From contig CM065814.1 of NCBI GenBank assembly GCA_033398695.1, positions 17,232,358 to 17,296,357 of the forward strand: a stretch of DNA of 64,000 bases, given 5' to 3'. The notes below the pieces were generated by a model. That model searched no databases. It had not been told where the DNA came from and saw only the letters and a program-made list of their open reading frames with translations. Numbering within the stretch: the stretch's first letter is position 1; each line of letters opens with the position of its first letter. Source of the DNA: Orobanche coerulescens. Taxonomy: Eukaryota; Streptophyta; Magnoliopsida; Lamiales; Orobanchaceae. Positions 34,769 to 46,613 of this stretch are shown here, piece after piece. The position numbers and the translations under genes were made by a program.

Positions 34769-36178
34769 TGTTAGGAATACTTGTTAAATTTATAAAGTCA
34801 AATGTTTATTACTTGGCAAAAATGTAAGGAAGAACCAAATGAGTATCTTCCATAGGCCAAATATGTTAAGTATAGAACTTGGCAAAATGTAAAGAAGAAC
34901 CAAATGAGTATCTTCTATAGGCCAAAAATAAGTTAGGCTAAAATCGGCTAAGTACTAAAGTACAGCTAAGTCCATCAGAGAGGATCAGCCGAGTCAAGTC
35001 AGAGTAGTTCTGGTCAACAAAAATTATCAGGGATGTTTGACCAGACTGCATCCAAGGTACCTCAGACAAGTCACCTGATCAGTGAAGTCATAATCAGTGA
35101 ACATCAGAGAGGTCCAGACTGCAGAGAATCTAACTGCTCATCAGCCTAGTCGAAGTCAACCAAGTACTCCAAGTCCACGTCAGCATGCGTTGAAAAGTCA
35201 AGTATTACGGAAAGTCACATGCAACGTGAAGAGACAAAATTGGAGAGATTCCCGCAAGAGATATGATTTAAATAAATCATCCAGACCCACCTTGAAGACT
35301 TTAATCGTTTTATATTCAAAAGATTCTGCGCATCACATGCAGAGTCTTCACAACGGTCGGAAGATAAATTAAAATATGGGAATCCAGCCTTGCAACGTTC
35401 AGAAAAGATTTAACAAAGAAGTCTCCCTCCAACGGACGGATTTGTTCAAAAGTTTTGCAATGGCTATAAGGAAAAGCTCAGAGATCGTGACCTATAAATA
35501 TCCGAAGATTTGAAGTTGAGCATACCTCACCTTACGACAATTACCGGTGCGAACATACTTTCAAGCGATCAAAGCTTACAAGCAATCTTAAAGCGAAATA
35601 CAAGCATCGTGAAAAGAGCGGTTCTAAAAGTTCATACTAAAAGAAGCTCTTAGTTGGAGAAGACAAAAACTCTTGTCTATAATCCTGAGTTCGGGGTACT
35701 TCACTGGTTGAAGTTAGAGACTGTAAAGGCATCCAAGGATCGAGGATCAAGAGGTGCAAGGCAGTCAAGTGTGGTACAACGACACGGATTTCCACTGGTT
35801 GGAAGCTGTTGTAGTTTTGTTTGAATCACTGTAATATTTATCACTGGTTGAGAATTATAGTGAATTCATCTCCATCTGGTTTGGAGAAAAGTGGATTAGT
35901 AGAGGATTACCCCACCTCTGAGACCACTATAATCGCCTTCGTTCTTTACTGTTTTATTGCATCATAATTTAACTGCTGCATTCATTGTTAAGTGTTTCAT
36001 TAGTTGCTTTCTATTCGTCATCAGCTGACTTCCGCATATATTAAAGAACAAACGACTCCAAGTCATTTGTTTACCTATCAGCTGAAGAAACTCACTCTTC
36101 GTGAAAAAGAGTTTAAGAGTTTCTACAAGTCTATTCACCCCCCCTCTAGACTTGTACCTGGACGACTTGTGACCTACA
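34769..36178 (+). mobile_element. 3' LTR of plus-strand SIRE-like copia
   Basis: 1,410 bp matching 24461-25885. It lacks about 15 bp present near the start of the 5' LTR. It ends GACCTACA, followed by the target duplication GGTTT. Confidence 0.93.
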
Positions 36179-36183
36179 GGTTT

Positions 36184-36866
36184 AACATTAAACCAAATGA
36201 CTTCTTCTAGGTGGCAGGCTTGCATACCTCCTCTTGCAAGCGCTTCAGGATTATCTGGCACCAGTTGACCTTTTCACAGGTCAGAATTGCCACCATCATC
36301 CTGAACCTCAGATTAGTACACATTTCGAACGCACCAGTTCGATTCTCAATGATCCTGCAGCAGAAATCATGCAAATATACATAAGGCAGACAAAAATTCT
36401 TTTTGTGACAGGTGGTTTGAACTATGTCAACAATAGTTGAGCTGGTGAACAGCCCATAAAACTTGGTTATTAGTTCTTGAGACCCAAACGTCTCAAGTTG
36501 ATCCATTGTCAGGCCATCAGCAGGTAGCCTGTAGATATTCTGGAGCAGATCGCTATCAACACAGATCTCAACTCCTTGAATGGTAGCGGTTATGTCGGCA
36601 ACGTGACCTCCTTGGGCCAGCGACAAAAAGCGTACGGCGACGTTGAGGTAAAATTCCTGAACCAGATGAACATCATACTTGTCAGAAGTTTGACTTCCAA
36701 GGCGATAGAGGCCTTGTTGACAAAGACGAGTGATGATGCACTCCATGGGTTCGACATCATTGGTTTCAGCGAGAAGGCGTTCAATGACAACAGATCTTGA
36801 GAAGATCCGTCCATCGATGATGTTTGCAGTTTTCTTGAGAGCGGGAGAAGAAGTTTGTCCAGCCAT
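36184..36866 (-). pseudogene. Extra 3' ORF of the minus-strand copia, N-terminal part
   Basis: The likely start is Met at 36864-36866 (MAGQTSSPALKKTANIIDGR). About 215 residues form a helical domain (RLCQQGLYRLGSQTSDKYDV, FYLNVAVRFLSLAQ, LPYVYLHDFCC) with the same position and rough size as the domain at 31484-32330. A TAG at 36207-36209 sits where the frame otherwise continues (KKSFGLML) into the nested insertion at 36183. The continuation is at 24460-22596. Confidence 0.75.
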
Positions 36867-36902
36867 TGATGATTTTTCAAGAAAAAGTGAAGAGGAAAAC
36901 AC

Positions 36903-37641
36903 GTAATATGCAGTAATATGCAGAAAGATGTGTAGGCTGTTTTTGCTTGAGAACTCTTAATTTTTGCAGAAAGCGTAAAGAGTCTCTAATGGCAGTATCA
37001 GTCCTTTTATAGTTGGGCGGCGAAATAGGGTTTTGCAGAGTATGAATGGTCAGATTTTAAGGGATGGGAACCGGTTTTGAAATCGATGGTTAAGATGGAC
37101 TGAGTGTAACAGGTACACTAATCCATTAAAATGTTTAAAATATAAACGGGTCCCACTTCTGACATTTGTGTTACCCTAAATGCCTGAAACAACGGTTTTA
37201 AAACAATAAACAATTTAAAACATCACAGCTTTTGAGATTCAGTTGTCCAGATGTCGTGTAAGGCATTTAATGTACATGACGTTTGACATAAAAACAGGGC
37301 ACGTGGACAAAAATAATTTTAAAATGAAATGATATAATATAATATATACTGAATCGAAATCCTATAGTATGTGCTGTGTCCGCATCGATACAGCGTTCCC
37401 CCTTAAAAAGGTACATATAGGTTTTAAATTCAATACATTAACTTTTGGATTAATGCTGTATTCGTGGGTCCTACAGTATTCCCTCTTAATTATTGCACAC
37501 GTCAGCTGTAGGATTCATATATCTTTGCTCACTATAGTGCTGTATTGACGGTTCTGAGTGTATAGATAATTAACGTTGGATACTGTATTCTTGGGTCTTA
37601 CAGTATTCCCCCTCAATTGTTGAGTAAAAACAGTAAATTAC
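36903..37641 (-). other. Spacer between RNase H and extra ORF, with three purine tracts
   Basis: I see no coding potential. Read on the minus strand it contains three related purine tracts, each followed by a TGTA element: AGGGGGAATACTGTAAGACC (about 37593-37615), AGAGGGAATACTGTAGGACC (37466-37487) and AAGGGGGAACGCTGTATCG (about 37386-37406). These look like internal polypurine tracts or control elements ahead of the downstream ORF. Confidence 0.55.
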
Positions 37642-39238
37642 TTACAGAGAGTCGGGCTGTAGCATTTCCAATTCTTGTCTAAGCATGTTGAATCTGGCTG
37701 TGTCAAGCGGCTTGCTGAAGATGTCGGCCAACTGAATGTCTGTATGAACTTTTTCAAGGCGAACATCTTTGTTCTCGACATGATTCCTTATAAAATGATG
37801 CTTCATGTTGATATGCTTAGTGCGCGAGTGCAGGACAGGATTGTGCGTTATTGCAATTGCACTCGTGCTATTACACATGATTGGAGTCTCTCTGGCTTTA
37901 ATTCCATAATCTGACAACTGTTGCTGCATCCAAAGGATCTGCATACAGCAGCTACCAGCAGCATAGTATTCAGATTCGGCCGTGGAAAGAGAGTTAGCCA
38001 ATTGCTTCTTACTGAACCAAGAAACGAGTCTAGGTCCAAGAAAGTGACAAGTTCCACTTATACTCTTCCTATCTAGCTTGCAGCCTCCGAGATCCGAGTC
38101 GTTGTATCCAACTAAATCGAATCCGCCTTCTTTAGGATACCATAGTCCTACATCGACTGTTCCTTTAATGTACTTCAGGATTCGTTTAGCTGTATTGAAG
38201 TGTGATTCTTTAGGTGCTACTTGATACCTCGCACACACTCCAACAGCAAACTGGATATCGGGCCTGCTAGCCGTTAGGTACAGGAGCGAACCAATGAGCT
38301 TCCTGTAGAGTGATTGGTCAAACAGCTTTCCGGCTTCATCAGCACTAATTTGCCCGGAAGTGCTCATGGGGGTTGACGATGATTTGGAATTGTTCATTCC
38401 AAATTTGTTGAGAAGCTCCTTGCTGTATTTTTCCTGATTGATGAAAATACCTATAGACAACTGCTTTACCTGCAAACCTAGGAAATAACTAAGTTCCCCC
38501 ATCATACTCATTTCAAATTTACTTTGCATGAGATGAGAGAACCTTTGACACAAAGCAAGGTTAGTTGAACCAAAAATTATATCATCCACATAGATTTGCA
38601 CCATAAGAAGGTCATCACCTTCCTGTATTTTGAACAAGGTCTTGTCCACAGCACCTTTCTCAAATCCGTTGTTGGTTAGATACTGGGACAAGGTTTCGTA
38701 CTGTGCTCTAGGGGCTTGTTTAAGTCCATACAAAGACTTTCCTTAGCCTGTATACTAAGTCGATACCGTCTGTGTTGGCAAACCCTGGTGGTTGTTCAAC
38801 ATAAACTTCTTCGGCAAGGTCTCCATTCAGGAATGCACTCTTGACGTCCATTTGGTATACAATAAGGCTCTTATGGGCGGCAAAGGCTAAAAATATCCTA
38901 ATGGCTTCTAGTCTCGCTACAAGGGTGAAGGTTTCATCATAGTCTATGCCTTCTTCCTGACTATAGCCTTGTGCGACTAGTCTGGATTTATTCCTTATAA
39001 TAAGTCCATTTCGACCCTTTTTGTTTCGAAATACCCATTTGGTTCCTATAACCGATTGATGTGTAGGTCTGGGTACAAGATACCATACATTGTTTCTTTC
39101 GAAACCGTTAAGCTCTTCTTCCATAGATGTTATCCACTGAGAATTATTAAGAGCGTCTATGGTCGAAACAGGTTCAGACTGGGCTAAGAATATAGCGATA
39201 GTGCACATATTGAGTCTTCTAAGCTCGGATTGATATTT
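37642..39238 (-). pseudogene. Reverse transcriptase and RNase H of minus-strand copia
   Basis: Two frames overlap by a shift at about 38725. The first (39208-38720) has [48 protein letters not shown]. The second (38733-37642) has [15 protein letters not shown], catalytic YVDD (codons near 38592-38581), SYFLGLQV and a complete RNase H: DSDLGGCKLDRKS, AESEYYAAGSC, TKHINMKHHFIR and ADIFSKPLD. Two odd residues are RAQYE for the usual RAWYE and GYNDSD for GYSDSD. Apart from the shift this is the best preserved enzyme in the window. Confidence 0.9.
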
Positions 39239-40640
39239 CTATTCAGAAAACTGTGATATCTCAGTATCAAGTTCTTCTTGTGCACAAAGTACATTTCCTT
39301 GTGTACTCTGTATTCTCCTACGAGTAGAAACATCAGCATTTATGTTTCCAATGATCAGCTCTAGCGGGTGATCTCTCAACCATCTTTGGTCGGGTTCTAA
39401 TTCAGGATCCCGTACTGTATCGAGAGATTCTGTGGATACCGCTTCAGCTTGTACAGCGTCGACTTCATCCACGTCGATTCTTATAGCTGCGGGGTTGATT
39501 TCTAAATCAACGACAGGTTCTGTGGGAGTTGGAGGATCCAAGATAGAGAGTTGTTGGATGTTTTGGGTAACATCTTCTACTCCTGTAGGGTCATGATGAG
39601 GTTCGTCGAACACTACATGAACTGATTCCTCGATCGTCAGCTTCCTTTTATTAAAGATTCTGTAAGCTTTGCTGACAGAGGAATATCCTACAAATATTCC
39701 TTCATCTGATTTCTCATCAAAGGTTCTAAGTTGGTCCTTCCCATTATTCAACACATAACACTTGCATCCAAAAATGTGAAAATATGAAACTAACGGAGTT
39801 TTGTTGTTCCATACCTCATATGCTGTTTTGTTGTGGTGTTGTTGACGATACAACAGTTTTGAGTGTAGCATGCTGTATTGGTTGCTTCACCCCAGAAACG
39901 CTGTGGCAACTTGCTTGCGGCGATCATTGTCCTTGTTGCTTCTTTCAACGTCCTATTCTTTCGCTCGGCAACACCATTTTGTTGAGGAGTACGGGCAGCT
40001 GAGTATTCGTGTTGTATCCCATTTTCCGAACAGTATTGCTCTATAAAGCGGTTAGTAAATTCTGTGCCTCTGTCGGAATGAATGGACACGATACTCAATG
40101 CCTTTTCATTTTGCAACTTTCTCAGGAGCTCGGGCAGCTTTGATGTTGTTTCCTTCTTCTTGCTAAGGAAAATTGTCCAAGCATACGTGGAATAATCATC
40201 AACAACAACCATGCAGTATTTCTTACCTCCCAAACTTACTGGGTCTACAGGACCATAGAGATCCATATGTAGCATTTCCAACACTCTTTGGGTTGAAAGG
40301 TAGGATTTTCTCTTCAGGGTTGACTTGATTTGCTTGCCTTTCTGACACGGTCCGCAGACGCTGTCCTTCTTAAATGACACATTTGGCAAACCTCTAACCA
40401 TCCCCTGTCTTGAGAGCTTGTTGATCGTCTTGAAGTTGACGTGTGACATCCTCTTGTGCCATAACCAGCTAAGATCTGCAGTGCCTTTGGCAACAAAGCA
40501 TGGAATTGAGGAGCTCATAGGCTTCCAGTCAGCAATATACATGTTACCTGATCTGCTTCCTGTAAGCACAACTTCCTTGGTTTGGATGTTCTTGACTCTA
40601 CAGCGATCTATATAGAATTTCACCGAGAACTGTTTATCAC
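39239..40640 (-). pseudogene. Integrase of minus-strand copia
   Basis: From 40623 downward one frame holds the zinc region (WLWHKRMSHVNF, then CGPCQKGKQ) and the complete catalytic triad: Asp in LEMLHMDLYGP, Asp in IHSDRGTEF, Glu in PQQNGVAERKNR. A shift near 39860-39800 leads to the C-terminal part (AYEVWNNKTPLVSYFHIFGC, GIFVGYSSVSKAYR) and an acidic linker (DPELEPDQRWLRDHPLE) that ends at a stop at 39239. Confidence 0.88.
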
Positions 40641-40880
40641 GTAATCAAGCTAATGCTAAGTAGATTGTACTGTAAGCCTTCAACATATGCAACATCGGTG
40701 ACTTTGAATTTTCCGACAAGTAGGTTTCCTTTCCCTCTTGTTCTTCCTTTAGATTTATCACCGAAACGAACTTTTGGACCGCGACCTTCTACAAAATCTG
40801 ATAGCTTGCTCCTATCTCCGGTCATGTGCAGAGAGAATCCACTATCAAAGTACCAGGTATCCTCCTCTAGAATGTCCTGT
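40641..40880 (-). pseudogene. Protease region of minus-strand copia
   Basis: On the minus strand the protease signature WYFDSGFSLHMTGDRSKL lies around 40855-40800, followed by PKVRFGDKSKGRTRGKG and YNLLSISL. The preceding linker frame is shifted by one base near 40850-40880, so the protease is out of frame with Gag. Confidence 0.8.
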
Positions 40881-43158
40881 TACAAAGAAAGTAGATTTAG
40901 GTCCCCTTTGATTTTTGGGTCTATGTATGTTAGTTCCTCTAGGTACCCAAGTTTTCCTGGCAGCAATTGGTTTACTGTAGGTCATACTCGGTATAGTGTT
41001 GCGATATCTACGAGGGGCATATCCGTAGTCGCTATAACCATGATAATTATTATGCATGAAAAATTCAGGGTTATTTTTATTAATCCAGTACGAGTGCTGT
41101 CTTGGAGGTGGAGCCATTTTCTTTGGCCTAACAGCTTGCCTTCTGGGTCTCCAGTTGGATTCCCAATGTTGTTGTTGATAATGAGCGGGCACTTGCTGTC
41201 TCGAGGGATAACGGGGCTCCTGTATCCAATACCTAGGCGTCTTTGACCGATAATCTTGCCGTGCGGGCCTTTGGTAGTTGGATACAACCTTCCTTCCGAA
41301 CGGCCGTTGGCGCCGTTGATATGCTCGGGAGCATGCCGTTGAGTGCGCCTCACAAAGTTGGAACGACTTATGATTCTCGTTGTCCTGAATAGGATTGTGG
41401 GGCGGAATGGCGGCCTTCGGTTTCGCGGTGCAAAGAGTTCCTTCACGGACTAGGGGTATCTTTCGACATCTTGGAATGTGTTCCACACTCTTGACAAACA
41501 CCGTACTAGTTTTCCCTTTGTTTGAACATGAGCCGTATCCTAAGCCACTTTTGTCATGAGCATGTTGCCCACTCCTAATTTCTTCCATTCTTTTCGACGA
41601 TTTCTCGAACGATTTCGCAGTGGTATCAAGTTCAATTTCGTTTTTCGAGAGTTGTGACTTTGGCTTGAAGTAGAACCAAATCATTTGTCTTGCTCGTTGT
41701 GAGTTTTAACCTCACTTAGTTCATGAGCAAGTTGATGATTGCTCTCCATGAGTTTTTCAAAATCGACTTTGCTGGTTTCACACCAAGAGACATATTCTCA
41801 TAATTTATCTTCAGCAAATCGTTTTCATCTTTCAGCTCTAGGTTAGACAGTTGGAGCTGTATATTCTCGTTTTTCAATGTCTCATGGGCCTTTTGAATGT
41901 TTTTAAATTCATTCATCATGTTTTCGAAAGTATGAGATGCATTTGATGGAATAGCTGAGGTTGAACTTACCTCATCATCGCTATCTTCACCTTCCGGAAT
42001 GTCTTTGTCCATAAAGCACATATATGCTTTATCATCGAACTCATCATCAGATGAATCACTTTCGGTGACCACCTGAAGACATTCTTCAGATTTGGATGGT
42101 GTGGGGGAGGCTTCTGATTCTCCAATCAGGGCCTTGAGCTTGTTTTTCCAAGCACGTCTTCTTTCATCTCTCTCTTGTTGCTCAGCCTCCGCCAACTTTT
42201 GAACTTTGGGATGAGGACATTTATTTGCATAATGCCCTAGTTTCCTGCAATTATAGCACAGGTTAGAATTACCGGATGAATTTTCGGTATTTACCTTTTG
42301 GACAGGTTTGGGCCTGTAAGGAGTCTGCTTGATGAACTTTTTGAATTTGTGCATGAGAAGTGCCATTTCATCTTGAGACAGGATGTCGTCCATCACAAGA
42401 TTCTTGTGACTAGGCTTCGACGAGCTGGGCATGCTGTGTCGACGACTCGATACAGCGTCTAGTGCTGTGACCTTTGAAGGAGATTCTTCAGCTTTCTCTC
42501 TTCTGTCAATATCATACTCAAAAGCTTTGAGGTCAGAGAAGAGATCAAAAGTAGTTATTTCATTAAGATTGCAAGACACACACATAGCTGTGGTCTTAAT
42601 GTCCCATCGGGCTGGGAGGGATCTGAAAATTTTTAAATTCTTCTCCTTTTGGGTATAAATTTTGCCCAACGCTTCAAGTTCACCAACAATACCTGTGAAT
42701 CTGAGGTCAAGTTCCTCAAGTGTCTCAGTTGGTTTCATTTCGAAAGATTCAAATTGCTGAGTTAGTTTTGAAATCTTGTTTTCTTTTGAGAGCTCAGTTC
42801 CCTCACAAATCAACTTGAGTTTATCTCAGATTTTCTTGGCTGTTTTGCAGCTCTTTACCTTTGAGAATGTGCCTTTGTCAAGAGTGACAAATAACGCGTT
42901 CTTAGCCACATTGTCGAGATTGGCTCGCTTTCTTTCATCTGTGGTCCATTGCTCGCGATCCTTCTCGAGCATCTCAGCATGGGCTTGGCCTTCAATCCTT
43001 GCGGCCGTGTTTACCTTCATGATCTTGATAGGACCATCCTGTATCACAAAAATCATCTCTTCGTGCATTGCTGCAAGATGAGCCTCCATCCTAATTCTCC
43101 AATCATCAAATTCGTTAATAGAGAACATAGGCACTTTGTTGATCATAGAAGTATCCAT
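40881..43158 (-). pseudogene. gag and gag-protease linker of minus-strand copia
   Basis: The start is Met at 43158 (MDTSMINKVPMFSINEFDDW). A TGA at 42826-42828 follows ...CKTAKKI where a Trp codon would fit; the frame then continues (DKLKLICEGTELSKENK) through a CCHC knuckle (CYNCRKLGHYANKC, about 42255-42214) and an acidic, coiled-coil-like tail to a shift at about 41716. A second frame (41684-40845) is an Arg/Pro/Tyr-rich linker ending near the conserved RKTWVPRGTNI. Sequence from 43159 to 43254 is untranslated leader. Confidence 0.85.
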
Positions 43159-43254
43159 GTGAAAGTAAGGAAATGAAAGAGACTGTTTTTAAAGAGTAAG
43201 TGATTTTGGATCTGATTCGGTTAAAAATACGACTGATTCTTTTTAGAATCAACC

Positions 43255-43266
43255 GCTCCGATACCA
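43255..43266 (-). other. Primer binding site of minus-strand copia
   Basis: GCTCCGATACCA on the plus strand reads TGGTATCGGAGC on the minus strand, two bases inside the 5' LTR end at 43269. It fixes the element's orientation and shows that 43269-45055 is its 5' LTR. Confidence 0.88.
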
Positions 43267-43268
43267 CT

Positions 43269-45055
43269 TGTTGGCCACTAAGTATACTGGATATAGCTTG
43301 GGAAGTAGTTTAAACAACAAGTCGTCTCGATTTTAAATCTGAGTGCGTAGCGGAAGTCTTAGATACAGTAAGTTCTTGTGGATACAAGAACTAGGTGTAC
43401 AGTGTATACTTAAATAATCACAGTAAATAAAACAGTAAAAATTGAAGGTAAATAACACAGTATTTAAAGTGGTTCGAGGTAAACCCCTCTACGTCCACTG
43501 GTCCTCCACACAGGAGTAAAATGTTTATTATAATTATTACGTACACAACTACGTAATTATAACAGTTATACAATCAATATATCGTTCACACAGATTGATA
43601 TAAAGATCTTAGCTTCAACTGTTCACACAGATTGGTTTGAGCTAAAGCTTGACTGACTTCTTCACACAGAGTTCTGAAGATTCGTCTTCCTCAGTCCACA
43701 CAGGACTGATCTGGGTTTGTTCAAGGTATAGAACAGAGTGTGAACAATAGCTTTGACTTTATGAGCTTGTAGCTGATGAAGTGTTGTTCAAGAAGATGAG
43801 CACTGTATATCTCTTTTATCTGAGTTGCAGTAAGCTTGGAGATATATTTTGCTCTGATGATAACTTGATAGCTTTGAATGATTTCGGTTTTATTTAACTG
43901 ATCTTCAATGCCTTCATGAGATATATATAGTCTCTGAAATATATATCCGTTGAGATGTATCCGTTGAGCAAGATTCCGTTCCAACGGGATTAAAAGCACG
44001 ATCCGAATTTAGCGGGATTTGAAGATCTGTTGACTGACAGTATTTAAATACTTTATCCTTGAGTATTTAAATACTTCTTTATTCAACGGGACTTGACTAC
44101 TGAAGATTCCTTCTTGTCCTATTGAAAGTTGTATGGAATAGGGGTGGGCATGGGACGGGATGGGACGGGCCTGGGGTCATCCCACGTCCCGTCCCGTGTT
44201 ATAACAAGCGGGACGGGACGGGACGGGATTGGTGATTTCAAAATTTCATCCCGCGCGGGCCTTATCCCGGTTGGGACGGGACGGAACGGGACGGGACGTG
44301 TTTAGTCCCGCATAAAAAAGTTCAAAATATAAATTAGAAAAAAGTAAGAAAATTTATAATTTTATACATCTAAATTCGGGAAAAATATCCAACAAACTAA
44401 TTTAATAGCCTAAATTAAACTTTTAAGATAACAATTATTAACATTGAATACAACATATCCATTTTTTTTTGAAAAAATATCAGTTACTAACTTTATATTG
44501 GTTGATTATGTTTGTGCATAATTATAAAATATAGATAGTAAAAACTAAAAATAGTTTATTATTAAAAATTAATTAAAAAAGGGTTACAAATAATAAAAAT
44601 ATATAGTTTTAAAAGGGTTAAAAACTTAGCGGGACGGGAAGGGCCTTAGATTATTTGTCCCGTGTCCCGTCCCGTAGTTACTCTAATGGGACGGGACGGG
44701 ACGGGCCTAGTGTTTTTAATTTTGGATCCCGTCCCATCCCGGGTAATTTTGGGACGGGACGGGGACGGGATCGGGATTTTAAATTTTTGTGCCCACCCCT
44801 AGTATGGAAGATAACTGTATTGGTGTTTCGAGACAGTTTCCATACTTGGTCTTTATAAGACTTCTTTGTCAGATCAAGGGTTCCACTATATGCCGGATTC
44901 GAGACAGTCTTCGATACAAGTTGATGCCTTAACACTTCGATACGCTTCCTTTACCGTATGTGGATTGGCATATATGTCAAAACCTCTTATCAAATACTAT
45001 TCGATACAGGGATTGATCCCGGCTGTTTCGATACAGGGTTCTTGTTTTCCCAACA
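43269..45055 (-). mobile_element. 5' LTR of minus-strand SIRE-like copia, with MITE insertion
   Basis: It runs TGTTGGCCACTAAG to CCCAACA and is about 1.79 kb including a 663-bp MITE. It is the same family as the solo LTR at 19204-20318. It is followed at 45056 by ATAAC and Athila leader, the same junction as in copies A and C. Near its right end several CGATACAG motifs differ from the other copies in scrambled patches. Confidence 0.9.
44139..44801. mobile_element. hAT-like MITE with GGGAC repeats
   Basis: Terminal inverted repeats TAGGGGTGGGCA and TGCCCACCCCTA are flanked by the 8-bp duplication GTATGGAA (44131-44138 and 44802-44809). The solo LTR near 20070 shows the empty site. Eight-base duplications and this terminus type point to hAT. 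There is no transposase; the ends are built of GGGACGGG repeats around an AT-rich centre. 44210-44227 is four G3 runs separated by AC, a G-quadruplex motif. Confidence 0.88.
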
Positions 45056-46613
45056 ATAACTTATAATAATAAATAAAAAAATATAAGTAATAATAATAAA
45101 AAAAGTGTTCATTTTCGTAAAAATAATAATAAAAAAATAAAAAAATTAAAAAATATCCAAAAATATATAAAAATCTGAAAAAGTTTTAAAAAAATCGGAA
45201 CTTATTTATATTTATTTTTAAAAAAAATCTGGAAAATTAAAAAAAAAACTCATACTTTTAAGGAAATATTTTTGTAATTCTGGAATATTAATATTAAAAA
45301 AATCGAAAATTTTTAATTTACATTCGAAAAAATAAAAAATTAAAAAAATCTGGAATATATTTATATACTATTTTTTATTTAAAAACTAAAATTGGAATAT
45401 TATTTTCCATAATAAATAAAAATCTGAATTAATTATTTTATTTTTAAAAAGTAACCTGCTAGTTTTATTAAAAAAAATTACTATTCATAAAAAATCTAAA
45501 AAATCTAAAAAAAAATATTAAGAATTAATAATTTAAATAATCTGGAATATATAATAAAAACTGTTATTTCTATTTCAACTTTGATTTTTTTAATAAAAAC
45601 ATAAACTGATTTTTTTAAAAATAAAATTACAATATTTTAATAAAAAGGGAAATACTAAAAAATTATTAAAAACATGAAAATTTAAAAAAACAGAAACGAA
45701 AATTTGTAATAAAAAAGAAAACTATTTTATTGTTTGCATAAATAAAATAAAAGTTTGTAATTTTTATTTTTTCAAAAAAATATCTGAACTTTTTTTCCCG
45801 TAAAAATATAAATAAATATATATGGATATATATATATATATATTAGCTCAATATTATTAGTCTAATAATATAATAAAATTATAATAAATATAAAAAAATA
45901 TTAAAACTTAAAAAAATATAAAATATAAAAAAAATCAGAATTTTTTGTAACATTTTAAAATAATTTATATCTTGTATTTAGTTTAAATAGAATCTAATAG
46001 TGGTAAATTTAGATTTTACTTTTAGTTGTTATTTCTATTTACAGTATTCTTAAAAATTTAGTTTAATTGCAATATTTTCGTCGTACAATTTAATTTATCA
46101 ATAGATATTGCTTCCGTAGATCAATAAGCAAATTTATTCATTTGGATTCTTTTACATCCTACAATATTAGTAATAATTATAATAATTATCATTATTATTA
46201 ATAATAATAATAAAAAATATAAAATAACTCAAAAAAATAATAATTAAAAACAGTAAAATCCTTTAAAAGATTCAACAAGGGATTGATATTTTTCACTCAC
46301 TACTTTGTTCGATTTGAATAGAGAAAAGCTAAATATCAATCTTGTACAACCGATTTTGAAAACCGATCAATTTTGGCCAAAAGGCCTCTCGTTGTACATG
46401 CCGACGAAAGTTGAATTTTAAGTGTGACCGTTGTGACGACTCCAACAATCTGGAAGTTCGATCGACTATCATAATTTGGTTTGTATGCAAAGTTTAAAAA
46501 ATTTGAAATACTGGTGTATGCAAGTTTGACAACGAAATAATAAAGGTCGATTAACGAGAAGAAGATTGTCTTTAACTAAAATTGAATTTCAACAAACAAA
46601 ATCGATACCAAAA
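45056..46613 (+). mobile_element. Athila untranslated leader, copy B
   Basis: AT-rich leader matching 20319-21850 with small indels. The Athila LTR and primer site that should precede it are absent here; a copia LTR stands in their place. Confidence 0.85.

Larger units (their letters stand above)
24461..36178 (+). mobile_element. Complete SIRE-like Ty1/copia with target duplication
   Basis: An 11.7-kb element has matching LTRs (24461-25885 and 34769-36178), primer site, gag-pol remnant, extra 3' ORF and purine tract. It is flanked by GGTTT (24456-24460 and 36179-36183). It inserted in the extra 3' ORF of a related minus-strand copia. The LTRs differ by one indel of about 15 bp near the start and scattered single changes, which indicates a fairly recent insertion. 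Several stops and frameshifts disable every protein. Confidence 0.95.
22582..45055 (-). mobile_element. SIRE-like Ty1/copia, minus strand, 3' truncated
   Basis: Read from high to low coordinates: 5' LTR (45055-43269, with a MITE inside), primer site, gag, protease, integrase, RT-RNase H, a 740-bp spacer, then an extra 3' ORF. That ORF is split by another copia (24461-36178), and the element ends at 22582, just past the ORF stop. There is no 3' LTR: the 3' end is joined to Athila gag. Without the nested element it is about 10.8 kb. The order gag-pol then an extra ORF is the SIRE/Maximus layout. Confidence 0.88.
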
